Assembly: GCA_900065925.1 (NCBI GenBank)
Contig: LN890280.1
Location: 1,728,451-1,792,450 of the forward strand
Reading direction: 5' to 3'
DNA length: 64,000 nt
Source: Nitrosotalea devaniterrae
GTDB taxonomy: Archaea; Thermoproteota; Nitrososphaeria; Nitrososphaerales; Nitrosopumilaceae
Shown here: piece after piece, positions 51,667-61,144 of the stretch
Layout: each line of letters begins with the position of its first letter
Position numbering within the stretch: position 1 is the stretch's first letter
The notes under the pieces: generated by a model
Database searches by the model: none
Told to the model about the DNA's origin: nothing
The model's input: the letters and a program-made list of their open reading frames with translations, nothing else
Made by a program: the position numbers and the translations under genes

Positions 51667-51999
51667 ATGGATGACAAGCTAAATACAATTTTCAGCCTCC
51701 AAAAAAATCTTGAAAAAATGATGAATCTTGAACGCTATCCGAAAGATACTCAAGGAAAAATTTCTGCACTTTGTACAGCAATAATTCATGAAGCAGTTGA
51801 ACTTCAGAGAACCACGGATTGGAAATGGTGGAAAAAACCTACACCATTTGATGAAGCAGCAGCTCGTGAAGAGCTAATCGACATATGGCATTTTGTTATT
51901 CAAGCATCACTTGAGCTCAATATGACTCCAGATGACATTCTAAAAGAATACCAAAAAAAGAACCAGATAAACAGACAAAGACAGATAGATGGTTACTGA
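51667..51999 (+). CDS. All-alpha dUTPase/MazG-like pyrophosphatase
   Basis: 110 residues. Metal motif E-x-x-E in HEAVELQRTTDWKWWKK, then REELIDIWHFVIQ (E-x-x-D). This is the all-alpha NTP pyrophosphatase fold of dimeric dUTPase type, which removes dUTP and supplies dUMP to thymidylate synthesis. It is 34 bases after the PfkB kinase and overlaps the convergent MtrA-like gene by 7 bases. Confidence 0.85.
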   Translation: MDDKLNTIFSLQKNLEKMMNLERYPKDTQGKISALCTAIIHEAVELQRTTDWKWWKKPTPFDEAAAREELIDIWHFVIQASLELNMTPDDILKEYQKKNQINRQRQIDGY

Positions 52000-52484
52000 G
52001 TTTGCCTTAGAGTATCAATTATGTTTTTTAGTTGTGAGATACTAGTTTCACCTATTTTATTTATGATTTTTACTTGTCTCTGAAATTTTGACACTTCGCT
52101 TTTTGTAACTGTCAAGACAGGATGTGGACTTGATGAACCAATGATCATGCGATTTACATCCATTCCATTTTTGTACAGATAGAGTAGAGTCTCACCAGAT
52201 TTGTGTCCGAGGGTATCCTTTCCACAAAGTATGATTGTATCAATTTTTTCATTTGATATTACAGATCTTATAAGGGAATCAATGCCCTTGTTTTCAGATA
52301 ATAGCCTGCCTACAATTGCTACCTCTTTGATAATAGATGATTTGGAGATGTCTCTTAGTAGATTCATACTTGATAATGTGCAAACTACAATGTTTGATTT
52401 TGGATCTCCAAAGAATACTTCTTCCTTGATTGGAAGAATAATCCTACACAATTCTCCTGCAATATCTTCAATCAGGTTATTCAT
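51993..52484 (-). CDS. MtrA-like corrinoid-binding protein
   Basis: 163 residues. Matches the soluble part of methyltransferase subunit A (Mtr): IVVCTLSSMNLL, EVAIVGRLLSENKGIDSLI and LCGKDTLGHKSGETLLYL, in which H94 corresponds to the histidine that binds the cobamide cobalt. The C-terminal membrane helix of methanogen MtrA is missing. A methyl-transfer or corrinoid-storage role is inferred. It overlaps the DegT-type aminotransferase by 4 bases. Confidence 0.8.
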   Translation of the reverse strand: MNNLIEDIAGELCRIILPIKEEVFFGDPKSNIVVCTLSSMNLLRDISKSSIIKEVAIVGRLLSENKGIDSLIRSVISNEKIDTIILCGKDTLGHKSGETLLYLYKNGMDVNRMIIGSSSPHPVLTVTKSEVSKFQRQVKIINKIGETSISQLKNIIDTLRQTQ

Positions 52485-53566
52485 GCAATCAGTTTATGTA
52501 ATGTTTTTGAGATATGATGCAAGTCATTTTCTGTGACCAAAGGATTCACAGGAAGACTGAGAACAGAATCTGCCGCCCAATCAGTAAGAGGAAGTTTGAG
52601 ATCTTTTTTGTAAAATGGAGTCTTGTGCACTGGAATAGAATAGTATGCAGTTGCACCTATCCCTTGCAAGTTTAGCTGTTTCATCAGTTTATTGCGATTT
52701 TTAGTAGCAATTGTATACAGATACCAGTTTACATTGACGCCTTTTCTTTCTTCAGGCAATATAACATTGAGATCAGACAAGAGTTCATTGAGAACTGTAG
52801 CATTCTTTTTTCTCTTTTCTAGGAATTTTGGAAGTTTTTTCATTTGGATCTTTGCTATGGCAGCACAAATTTCCGGCAGCCTTAGATTCAGTCCAAGTAT
52901 TCTTGTGTCATAACCATGAAGCATTCCATGATTTCGGATCTTGCGCAATTTATCAAAAAGATTTTTGTCATCTGTAACTATAGCTCCACCTTCTCCAGCA
53001 GTCACAACTTTGGCAGCATACATACTAAAACAGCCCATTTTTGAGAATGTTCCAGATTGTTTTTTCTTGTATGTAGTTCCTAGTGATTGACATGCATCTT
53101 CAATTATCTCAAGATTATGCTTGTGAGCAATCTCAGAAATTTCATCCATGTATGAAAAGTTACCATATAGGTGAACTGGCATTATTGCTTTGGATTTTTT
53201 TGTAATCTTCTTTTTGAGATCACTTGGATCCATGGTATAATTTTCTGGGCGTATGTCAACAAACACAGGCTTTGCTCCAACTGACAAAATAGAGTTGGCA
53301 GTTGCTACAAATGTAAAAGATGGTACCAAAACCTCATCACCTTGCTTTATGTCAAGGGCATAAAGTGCAGCTTGCAGTGCGGCGGTTCCGGAATTTACTG
53401 CTACTGCATATTTTGATTTGGTATAAGAGGCTAAAAGTTGTTCAAAATCTTGTACTCTCTTTCCACCAGCATTTGCAGCAGTTGTGAGAGATTTCTCTGT
53501 TAATACAGAACGTACTTCATTTATTTCGTCTTTTTCGATAATTGGTATATTTATCGGAATTTTCAA
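52481..53566 (-). CDS. DegT/DnrJ/EryC1 family aminotransferase
   Basis: 361 residues, PLP-dependent sugar aminotransferase type. Seen: NSGTAALQAALYAL, PSFTFVATANSIL, PVHLYGN, IEDACQSLGTTYKKK, SMYAAKVVTAGEGGAIVT (the usual Lys replaced in context by AAKVV, with K as the Schiff base). It transfers an amino group to a keto-sugar for surface polysaccharide. It is coupled to the MtrA-like gene; no other sugar genes are near. Confidence 0.9.
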   Translation of the reverse strand: MKIPINIPIIEKDEINEVRSVLTEKSLTTAANAGGKRVQDFEQLLASYTKSKYAVAVNSGTAALQAALYALDIKQGDEVLVPSFTFVATANSILSVGAKPVFVDIRPENYTMDPSDLKKKITKKSKAIMPVHLYGNFSYMDEISEIAHKHNLEIIEDACQSLGTTYKKKQSGTFSKMGCFSMYAAKVVTAGEGGAIVTDDKNLFDKLRKIRNHGMLHGYDTRILGLNLRLPEICAAIAKIQMKKLPKFLEKRKKNATVLNELLSDLNVILPEERKGVNVNWYLYTIATKNRNKLMKQLNLQGIGATAYYSIPVHKTPFYKKDLKLPLTDWAADSVLSLPVNPLVTENDLHHISKTLHKLIA

Positions 53567-53650
53567 TAATACAATAGAAAATTTTCACCATAATTAAACT
53601 TCCTAAATTAAAACCAATTCTTATATTTTAGAGACATACATCGAGATCAA

Positions 53651-54214
53651 ATGAAAGTACACTTGCAAGAAAATGATCCCAGTTACAGGATATTCTTGTA
53701 TGTTTTCTATGCTAGCGCATTCATAATGTGTTCAATTACCATATTTGGATTCTATGCTATGATACAGGAGTGGTCCACCAAGGGCACATATGTGATGGGA
53801 GAAGTGCTTGTTAAGACAGAATTTCCAACTCCTCATTTTGCCAAATTGCTAACATGGTTATTTTTCACATCAATTGTTAGTTGGTACTGTGTTTCTCGAT
53901 TAGGTTGGAAAAGGACAGTTACTGTTTCAAAATGGAAGCTTACAATGGTTCAGCTAATGCTTTTGGGATTAGCAATAATTACGCTCTATGAAACAATTTA
54001 CAACTTTATTCTTCTTAGTTCTCAAATTACTGCAGGAATGATTAATGGTGTGACTCCAGACATTGATTCTCTCACGGTAGCATATCCAGATCCAAATAGG
54101 CCATGGAATCTCATCTTTGCAACAAAGATGTTTCTTGCCGCATTTCTGATAAGCGCACATGCATTTTATCTCAGTACTCGTCCAAGAAAGTCAATTCAAG
54201 AACTTGATGCTTAA
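53651..54214 (+). CDS. Four-helix membrane protein
   Basis: 187 residues. Four membrane helices: about 13-35, 72-90, 97-120 and 156-177, with aromatic residues and a few charged residues in loops. No family recognised. A TATA-like TTATATTTTA about 22 bases upstream suits the ATG. Location between the aminotransferase and TyrRS gives no function. Confidence 0.65.
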   Translation: MKVHLQENDPSYRIFLYVFYASAFIMCSITIFGFYAMIQEWSTKGTYVMGEVLVKTEFPTPHFAKLLTWLFFTSIVSWYCVSRLGWKRTVTVSKWKLTMVQLMLLGLAIITLYETIYNFILLSSQITAGMINGVTPDIDSLTVAYPDPNRPWNLIFATKMFLAAFLISAHAFYLSTRPRKSIQELDA

Positions 54215-54247
54215 ATTTATAGGAATACATGTTGGAATCTGACTGAA

Positions 54248-55303
54248 ATGGATGTTACAGAAAAAATTAGACTTGTAACTAGAGAACCCACAGAAGAGGT
54301 AGTAACTCAGGAAGAGCTATTGAATCTCTTTAACACAAATTCACAACCCAAACACTACATTGGCCTTGAGATATCAGGCTTCATGCATCTAGGCAGTTTG
54401 ATACTTACTGGATTTAAAATAAATGATTTTATCAAAGCTGGAGTAAAATGCACAGTATTTTTAGCAGACTGGCACACTTACCTAAACAACAAACTCGGAG
54501 GAGACTGGGACAAAATACACATGGTCTCAAAATACTATGCTGATGCATTCAAGATGTTCTGTCCAGGAGTCGAGATTGTAGAAGGCTCACAACTTTACGA
54601 ATTAAGGAGAGGTTATTGGTTGGATCTTGTCAAGTTTGCAAAGAATATGTCACTTGAACGCACCATGCGTTCGCTTACAATAATGGGAAGAAGTACGGAG
54701 AAGGACAAAATTGATCTTGGTCAACTTTTCTATCCTCCAATGCAAGCTGTAGATATTCACACAATGGATTTGGATATTGTGCATGCTGGAATGGATCAGA
54801 GAAAGATCCACATGCTTGTAAGAGAGATCTTTCCAAAAATGAAATGGAAGGTACCAGTTGCAGTTCATCATCACATTCTTGCAGGGCTTGGTGAACCAGA
54901 GCCCACTTCAGATTCTGATTCAGATTTTGTTTCAAGTAAGATGAGCAAATCAAAATCGTCATCAGGAATATTTGTCCATGATACAGACGAAGAGATTAAT
55001 TCAAAATTCAAAAAAGCGTGGTGTCCTGAGGGAATTGTAGACAAAAATCCAGTACTTGAGATCTCAAAACATATTGTTTTTCATGAATTCAATGAATTTG
55101 TAGTAGAGCGCCCGGCTAAGTTTGGTGGCAATGTTACCTATACAAGCTATCAGGATCTAGAGGCAGATTTTGCCCAGAAAAAATTGCACCCATCTGATCT
55201 AAAGGCTACAGTCTCAAAATATGTTACAGACATAATCAGACCAATAAGAGAGAAAATTGTTCTAACAGAAGAACTCTCAGAAGCAATAAAGAAAACTACT
55301 TGA
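54248..55303 (+). CDS. tyrS: Tyrosyl-tRNA synthetase
   Basis: 351 residues, ATG start. Class I: HIGH-like FMHLGSLIL, KMSKS in SSKMSKSKSSSG, and the Tyr-specific LADWHTYLNNKLGGDW. Archaeal TyrRS lacks the bacterial C-terminal S4 domain, which matches the length. It charges tRNA-Tyr. The end overlaps the convergent flavin monooxygenase by 8 bases. Confidence 0.94.
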   Translation: MDVTEKIRLVTREPTEEVVTQEELLNLFNTNSQPKHYIGLEISGFMHLGSLILTGFKINDFIKAGVKCTVFLADWHTYLNNKLGGDWDKIHMVSKYYADAFKMFCPGVEIVEGSQLYELRRGYWLDLVKFAKNMSLERTMRSLTIMGRSTEKDKIDLGQLFYPPMQAVDIHTMDLDIVHAGMDQRKIHMLVREIFPKMKWKVPVAVHHHILAGLGEPEPTSDSDSDFVSSKMSKSKSSSGIFVHDTDEEINSKFKKAWCPEGIVDKNPVLEISKHIVFHEFNEFVVERPAKFGGNVTYTSYQDLEADFAQKKLHPSDLKATVSKYVTDIIRPIREKIVLTEELSEAIKKTT

Positions 55304-56276
55304 GATTTGGTCGTACTTTTCGTGAAAACAATGATAACATCTCAAGTGATTTTGACAAGCCTATAAAATTTACAATAAAGTAGTTTATTCCAATCTTTTG
55401 GTATTGTTGTAGATAATTGCTTACTTCATCAGGTGTACCCAATGCAATACTATCCTTTGAACGTATGATAAACTCTGCAATAGATTCATTTTTCTTTTTA
55501 AGTTTTGATACAATATCTTTTACATCATCACTGTCTTTGCCAACCAAAACTCGCAGCAATACAGAGTTTTCTATTTCGTTATGATCTCTTTTGATTAATT
55601 TGCAATTCTCTTTTAGGAGTTTTATTTTTTCATCTAGAATTTCAGGTGTTCCAAATGGATGATTATACCTAGTAGCATGTCTTGCTGCAACCTTCATGAG
55701 TCTCTTTCCTGCTCCACCCACCATTATTGGCGGATGAGGTTTCTGTACAGGCTTTGGATTACAGATAGCATTTTTGATGGAATAATGTTTTCCTTTAAAG
55801 CTTGATTTTTTATTTTGCCACATCTTTTTAATTATAGTAATAGATTCATCAAGTTGCTCAATTCGTGTCAATAGATCTTCGAATTTGTATCCGTATGAAT
55901 TGTATTCATAGTCAAACCAACCTGCTCCTATACCAAACTCTAGCCTTCCATTGCTAATTGCATCAAGTGTAGATGTCATTTTTGCTAGAAGTGATGGTTG
56001 CCTGTAAGAATTACATGTAACTACCTGTCCTATTCGAAGTTTTGAAGTTATAGAGGAAACAGCAGAAAGAAGCGTATACGCCTCAAAAAAAGTCTCAGTA
56101 CGATTATCCACAGGATGTGGAATGAAATGATCATAAACATATCCTGCATCAAATCCAAGTTTTTCTGCAGTTACTGCGACATTTTTTGAAAACAGGAATT
56201 GATCATGTGGATTATCAGTAGGAAATTCATCTAGCCATCCTTGAGGCAAGGTTAGTCCTATCTGGACTGGTGTCAT
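55296..56276 (-). CDS. Luciferase-like flavin/F420 monooxygenase
   Basis: 326 residues with the TIM-barrel luciferase-like pattern: GYVYDHFIPHP, TSKLRIGQVVTCNSYRQP, GRLEFGIGAGWFDYEYNSYG and PPIMVGGAG. It uses FMN or F420; the F420 form is common in AOA. The substrate is unknown. It is 1 base from cobJ on the same strand and probably shares its operon. Confidence 0.88.
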   Translation of the reverse strand: MTPVQIGLTLPQGWLDEFPTDNPHDQFLFSKNVAVTAEKLGFDAGYVYDHFIPHPVDNRTETFFEAYTLLSAVSSITSKLRIGQVVTCNSYRQPSLLAKMTSTLDAISNGRLEFGIGAGWFDYEYNSYGYKFEDLLTRIEQLDESITIIKKMWQNKKSSFKGKHYSIKNAICNPKPVQKPHPPIMVGGAGKRLMKVAARHATRYNHPFGTPEILDEKIKLLKENCKLIKRDHNEIENSVLLRVLVGKDSDDVKDIVSKLKKKNESIAEFIIRSKDSIALGTPDEVSNYLQQYQKIGINYFIVNFIGLSKSLEMLSLFSRKVRPNLK

Positions 56277-56277
56277 A

Positions 56278-57066
56278 CTATTTTCTTGTTTGTTGCGGCT
56301 CTACAATATTATATTTGGATGTATAACCACGTGGGTTTATCATCAAGTCCTTGTACATAAAAGTCGAAGAGTTACCAATTATCACAGTAGTAATCATGCC
56401 AAGCTTGTCATTGTGTTCCTCCATGTTTTCCAAGTCAGTCATAACAATCTCTTCTGATTCTCTAAATGCACCCTTTACAATTGCTACTGGTGTGTTGGGT
56501 GCTCTATATTTTAAAAGAAGTTTTCTGGTATCTTGTAATTGATGAATTCTTTTTTTGCTTGCAGGGTTGTATATTACAATAACAAAATCACCTTGAGCTG
56601 CAGCTTCTACTCTTTTTGTTATAATTTCCCAAGGAACAAGCAGGTCACTCATGCTTACTACAGCAAAATCTGTCATAAGTGGAGAGCCAACTAGTGCAGC
56701 GCAAGAATTAAGCGATGAAACGCCTGGAACTATTTCAACAATAAGACCAGCCTTTCTATCCCATCCCTCCTCTGCCAAAATTTCATAGATCAAACCAGCC
56801 ATTCCGTAAATTCCAGGATCTCCACTTGATACAAGTGAAACTATTTTTCCAGATTTTGCAAGGTCAATACATTGGTGTGCCCTTTCTACTTCTTGTGTCA
56901 TTGCATATCTATGAACTTCTTTTCCTTCTATTAGATCTGCAACCAAGTTGACATATGTCTCATATCCAACAATTGTGTTGCTTTCTTCAATTGCCTGTTT
57001 TGCTCGAAAAGTCATATGATCGTGATGACCCGGTCCTACACCTACAATAAACAATTTGCCGGCCAT
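56278..57066 (-). CDS. cobJ: Precorrin-3B/cobalt-factor III C17-methyltransferase
   Basis: 262 residues, a tetrapyrrole methylase. Seen: FIVGVGPGHHDHMTFRAKQA, the YVNLV region, VSSGDPGIYGMAGLIYEI and VVSMSDLLVPWEII. It adds a methyl at C17 with ring contraction in cobalamin synthesis (CbiH/CobJ). With BluB at 45351 it shows corrin work by this organism. ATG start, operon with the flavin monooxygenase. Confidence 0.92.
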   Translation of the reverse strand: MAGKLFIVGVGPGHHDHMTFRAKQAIEESNTIVGYETYVNLVADLIEGKEVHRYAMTQEVERAHQCIDLAKSGKIVSLVSSGDPGIYGMAGLIYEILAEEGWDRKAGLIVEIVPGVSSLNSCAALVGSPLMTDFAVVSMSDLLVPWEIITKRVEAAAQGDFVIVIYNPASKKRIHQLQDTRKLLLKYRAPNTPVAIVKGAFRESEEIVMTDLENMEEHNDKLGMITTVIIGNSSTFMYKDLMINPRGYTSKYNIVEPQQTRK

Positions 57067-57111
57067 TCACACTAGGAGATTTTCAAAGTAAATTTATCCC
57101 TTTTGATGATT

Positions 57112-58563
57112 TTATGGATTTACAATTGGACAATCAAGAATGTAGTTCTTGTCAAGTGTTGTCGCTTCTTGTACAGTGATGTTACCTGTTGATTTTTCAG
57201 AGTCAATATCATTTTTGTTTTCTAGAACTTTTACATTTTGCGGATCATTCCAAGTTATTATTGAAATTTTGCAGATGGGACTGTAAGTAGAATCTCCCGG
57301 TTGTGCACCAGAAATTCCTTCTTGGTAACCAAATGGTCCGGCGCCCTGCAAGCCGTTAGCAAATTGATAGACATCTCTTGCTGATGAACCAAGAATTGAA
57401 AGCAAGGGAACATTCTGGACTTTCATCGTCTGTGCTGGGCCTTCAGGAGTTCCTGAAGTAATGATATAGTATATCGTTTTTCCATCAGGACCCCATCCCC
57501 TGTGTCCTACAAATGTAGCAGTCATGTTATCCACATTGACATCAAGTACTTGTCCATTTTGATATGATGTTGTATCTAACAATATTTTGTTGGTTCTCAC
57601 ATTTAATGCGCCGCCATCCCAAATTACTTCGGGTGTATTCAGAATCGTATCAGTAACAGTCAGTTTTATTTTTCCTGTCATGTTTGCATCAAGAATTGCT
57701 TTGGTAGAATTGAGAATGAATGGTCCTCGTCCTACATCCCATGATACTTCAATTACTTTGTTTAATGGACTATATTGTTTGTCAGAAGGTGTAAACGACA
57801 ACACATCATCTTGATATCCCCGTGTTCCATTTCCAGTAATTCCATTAGTAAAGATGAAAATGTTACCATATGAGATGGATGGAACATGAGCCAATACCGG
57901 TGATAATTGGACTTTCCAGTTTTGGTTGCTTGAGATGGTATTAGCTACAAGATTATTGCTTGAATCAGTTATGATATAGTAAACAGTTTTTCCATCAACT
58001 GTTCCTTCATGCATCGGTATCTGTACTGGAATTGTACTTTTTGCAAATTTGATTGTATAATTTTCAGCAGGTGGTGTAGTAACAGTAGATTGAATGATCT
58101 CTGGAGTTGTAACTCGTATCCATCCATCTACACTTACAGTAGCAGTAAATTGACTAGAGTTTATTGAATGAAGGCCAATTGCAGATCCTGTAAAATCCAA
58201 ACTACCACCAGTTGAATTTGGATCAATTATTGTTTGGGCATAAAGTGTATTGCCGTCTACTGTCCAAGTTGGTTGGCCCTTTGCATCACTTTTATCAATT
58301 TGATGCAAAACAACAACCTGAACTGGTTGGCTCGAACTATATGTTATTGAACCGTGATAAATAGAACCACTGTTTGGTGGTAAAACTATTGCCATCTGTT
58401 CATTGCTGTGACCGATCCCAGGATCTGGTGTAGATGTAATTGTTTGAGTAAACTGGATCTTCTTTGTTGATCCAGCATTAGCAAGTTGATCATTAAATAA
58501 TGAAAGCGAAGCTATTAGGCCTCCAACTATTACAACGATTGCTAAAAGTAAGAGCCGGTTCAT
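57112..58563 (-). CDS. Secreted protein with duplicated domain
   Basis: 483 residues. Signal peptide (about 1-29). The mature part contains two related units: VDGKTVYYIITDSSNN...GYQDD...YSPLNKVIEVSWD and PDGKTIYYIITSG...GYQEG...YSPICKISIITWND, about 200 residues apart. Beta-rich surface protein of unknown role; the internal duplication is seen directly. No membrane anchor at the C-terminus. Confidence 0.7.
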   Translation of the reverse strand: MNRLLLLAIVVIVGGLIASLSLFNDQLANAGSTKKIQFTQTITSTPDPGIGHSNEQMAIVLPPNSGSIYHGSITYSSSQPVQVVVLHQIDKSDAKGQPTWTVDGNTLYAQTIIDPNSTGGSLDFTGSAIGLHSINSSQFTATVSVDGWIRVTTPEIIQSTVTTPPAENYTIKFAKSTIPVQIPMHEGTVDGKTVYYIITDSSNNLVANTISSNQNWKVQLSPVLAHVPSISYGNIFIFTNGITGNGTRGYQDDVLSFTPSDKQYSPLNKVIEVSWDVGRGPFILNSTKAILDANMTGKIKLTVTDTILNTPEVIWDGGALNVRTNKILLDTTSYQNGQVLDVNVDNMTATFVGHRGWGPDGKTIYYIITSGTPEGPAQTMKVQNVPLLSILGSSARDVYQFANGLQGAGPFGYQEGISGAQPGDSTYSPICKISIITWNDPQNVKVLENKNDIDSEKSTGNITVQEATTLDKNYILDCPIVNP

Positions 58564-58613
58564 GTGCTATGAATATCTAATTTGCATAAATATGCTTTTA
58601 AAAAGAATTTCAG

Positions 58614-60011
58614 TTACTTGCCAAGCTTGAACTCATCATGTAGTGCCTGAACTGCAGAATTACAATCAGAATCTTTGACTACAAATGCAAGATTAAGCTC
58701 AGAAGATCCTTGTGCTATCATTATTACATTTACACCTTTTTTTGCCACAGCAGTAAACACTTTGGAAGCAACTCCGGCTATTCCTCTCATTCCAGAACCG
58801 ATGAGAGCTATTATGGAGACATCTACTGTAACATCTACTTTTTTGATTACTTTTCCAAGCAAGTTCATTTCAAGTGAATTCACTGCTTTATCCAAATCAT
58901 TTTTCTTGACTATAATTGAAATGGATGACTCTGAAGGACTTTGAGATATCATCATTATGTTTATTCCTTCTTTTGCAAGAATTGAAAATATTGTAGCAGC
59001 AGTACCAGGAGCACCAACCATGCTTCCTCCTCGAACATCGATTAGTCCAGTATGTCGGATTGTGCTTACGCATTTTACCATTTTTTGAGTATCAGCTTGA
59101 GGAGTTGCAGTAACTAGTGTACCAGGATTATCTACGTTAAACGTATTTCTTATGCGTAAAGGAATTTTTTTTGCAACAAGCGGCTCAAGTGCTCTGGGAT
59201 GAATATATTTTGCACCAAATAATGCCATCTCCATTGCTTCGATGTATGATACTTCTTTGATCAGTTTAGCATCTTTTACAATTTTTGGATCAGTTGTCAT
59301 TAAACCGTCCACATCACTCATTAACCAGACTTCATCTGCCTTGATACTTGATGCAATGATGGTTGCAGTATAATCAGATCCTCCCCTGCCAAATGTGGTT
59401 ATGTTACCATGTTGGTCTGCACCCGCAAATCCCCCAATTACTGCCATGATCTTCTTTTGCAATAGATTTTCTACTGTATGAGATACATGCAATCGTGTAG
59501 TATCCATGAGAGGTTTTGCTCCTCCAAAATTAGAATCTGTAACTATTCCTACATCTTTTCCTGTGAGCGGTACTGCTTTTACACCCATTTCATTTAATGC
59601 AAAAGCTACCAAGTTGATAGATAATCTCTCACCAAAAGAGATCATGTAATCAGAAGATCGTGGTGTAACTTCTCCAAGTAAAAGCATTCCATGCAACAGA
59701 TCTTGGAATTCATCAAGATCTGATTTCATCTTATTAAGTAGGTCTTTTTTTATTTTTGGGTTCTTTACACATTGCTCTGCAATATCAGTATGCATCTTGA
59801 TGATTTTCTTTGCAAGTGAACTTGCAGCTTCCTTGTTTCTATTCTGGATCAAATTTGTTATTCTGATTAAATCATCAGTTACTCCGCTTATAGCAGAAAA
59901 TACTGGAATGATTTTGTGTTCCTTTGATAGTTTTTTTATCAAGGTCGCAACATTTTGTATATTTTGTGAAGAGGAAACAGAAGTTCCGCCAAATTTTAGA
60001 ACAAGTTTCAA
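58614..60011 (-). CDS. lysC: Aspartate kinase
   Basis: 465 residues. Amino-acid kinase domain: KFGGTSVSSSQN (5-16), FGERLS, GRGGSDYTA and SDVDGLMTTDP. Two ACT domains follow (about 320-390 and 400-465; IMMISQSPSESSISI, VIMIAQGSSELNLAF), which suit feedback by lysine or threonine. First step to lysine, threonine and methionine. Complete length. Confidence 0.94.
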   Translation of the reverse strand: MKLVLKFGGTSVSSSQNIQNVATLIKKLSKEHKIIPVFSAISGVTDDLIRITNLIQNRNKEAASSLAKKIIKMHTDIAEQCVKNPKIKKDLLNKMKSDLDEFQDLLHGMLLLGEVTPRSSDYMISFGERLSINLVAFALNEMGVKAVPLTGKDVGIVTDSNFGGAKPLMDTTRLHVSHTVENLLQKKIMAVIGGFAGADQHGNITTFGRGGSDYTATIIASSIKADEVWLMSDVDGLMTTDPKIVKDAKLIKEVSYIEAMEMALFGAKYIHPRALEPLVAKKIPLRIRNTFNVDNPGTLVTATPQADTQKMVKCVSTIRHTGLIDVRGGSMVGAPGTAATIFSILAKEGINIMMISQSPSESSISIIVKKNDLDKAVNSLEMNLLGKVIKKVDVTVDVSIIALIGSGMRGIAGVASKVFTAVAKKGVNVIMIAQGSSELNLAFVVKDSDCNSAVQALHDEFKLGK

Positions 60012-60047
60012 ATCAGTATAACCTCGCCCTATTATCCTTAAAATCTT

Positions 60048-60794
60048 TTAACTCTCTACTCTAGGAGCAAGGTAAAAGTGAATTCTTCCTATGTTTGCTA
60101 CCTTAAATTCTAGTCTAAGTGGCATTTTACTTGAATATTCACAAACTACTGTTCCTGCAACAGTACCTACTGCTTTTACTATACTATTGAGATATTCTAG
60201 GCTATAGGTTGCATTGCTGTCTTCTTTTATCTCGAGTTCTGGCATCTCTGGCATTCCTTTTTCTAGTGTTATAATTGCCTCACCTGAATCACCACGCCCT
60301 GAAAATTCTGCTTTTGTGGGATTTGCATTAATTGAGAGATATTCTGAGACTACTTGTATATCACCAAGTATTTTGTCAAATTCTGCAGATGTTACACCCA
60401 CTTTGGCATTGTAAGTAATTTTTGGAAGTGGTGTATCAGTTGCTGAGCTTTCAATTAATCTCATTTTGTATTTTTTATTTTTACCTATTGTAACAAGCAA
60501 AAGCTTGTCTTCAGAAATACTGATTTCTATATTGTCTTTTTTATCAGATCGTTTGATCAACTTTGAAAATTCATCTATTCTTACTCCAAACTTGACATCT
60601 GCATCACAAACATATTTTTCAAATGCAGAATTAGGCCAAGCAATATCAATTAATGCTACATGTGATGGATCCATCCCTCGGAAAGCAATTCCTTCGCCTG
60701 TAGCTTCGAATGTAGCTTCTTCAACTAAAGTCGATATGGCAGATATGACTGCTTTCCATTCTTCAGAACCCCCAGTCTTTGCAGAAAATACCAA
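60048..60794 (-). CDS. pcn: DNA sliding clamp (PCNA)
   Basis: 248 residues. Two similar halves of the clamp fold: VFSAKTGGSEEWKAVISAIS, GIAFRGMDPSHVALIDIAWP, VRIDEFSKLIKRSDKKD and the end LRLEFKVANIGRIHFYLAPR. Encircles DNA and tethers polymerases and other factors. It lies 36 bases before lysC on the minus strand and follows TFS and rpoL in the same direction. Confidence 0.95.
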   Translation of the reverse strand: MVFSAKTGGSEEWKAVISAISTLVEEATFEATGEGIAFRGMDPSHVALIDIAWPNSAFEKYVCDADVKFGVRIDEFSKLIKRSDKKDNIEISISEDKLLLVTIGKNKKYKMRLIESSATDTPLPKITYNAKVGVTSAEFDKILGDIQVVSEYLSINANPTKAEFSGRGDSGEAIITLEKGMPEMPELEIKEDSNATYSLEYLNSIVKAVGTVAGTVVCEYSSKMPLRLEFKVANIGRIHFYLAPRVES

Positions 60795-60829
60795 ACTTAC
60801 TCACATCTCCAGAATGTTCAAGTTAAACC

Positions 60830-61144
60830 TTATGCGTAGTTTCGCCAAGTATAGCTACACTTGACGCACCGATAAAACTGAGTAGTGGGTTCATCTGCAC
60901 TTCTGGTTTGGAGCATCCACCAAACAGCTTCGTTGTTTCCGCATTTTTCACATTCGATCTTAATTGTTGGTAATGCCTCTTTCATTTCTTTTTCATCCAA
61001 AGAAATGATGGAGGGAGCAGTTTCATTTTTTACTTCTTTTGTTACCTTGTTTCCTTTTTCACTATATCCACACTTGGGACATACAAATTCAGAGTCAGAG
61101 CTATCTATCTTTAATCGCGCCTGACACTTGGGACAGAATTTCAT
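60830..61144 (-). CDS. Transcript-cleavage factor TFS
   Basis: 104 residues. N-terminal zinc ribbon C4/C7/C22/C25; C-terminal zinc ribbon C65/C68/C93/C96 with the catalytic acidic pair in QTRSADEPTT (D84, E85). This hairpin reaches into RNA polymerase and cuts the transcript's 3' end during backtracking. It abuts rpoL, consistent with a transcription operon. Confidence 0.94.
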   Translation of the reverse strand: MKFCPKCQARLKIDSSDSEFVCPKCGYSEKGNKVTKEVKNETAPSIISLDEKEMKEALPTIKIECEKCGNNEAVWWMLQTRSADEPTTQFYRCVKCSYTWRNYA

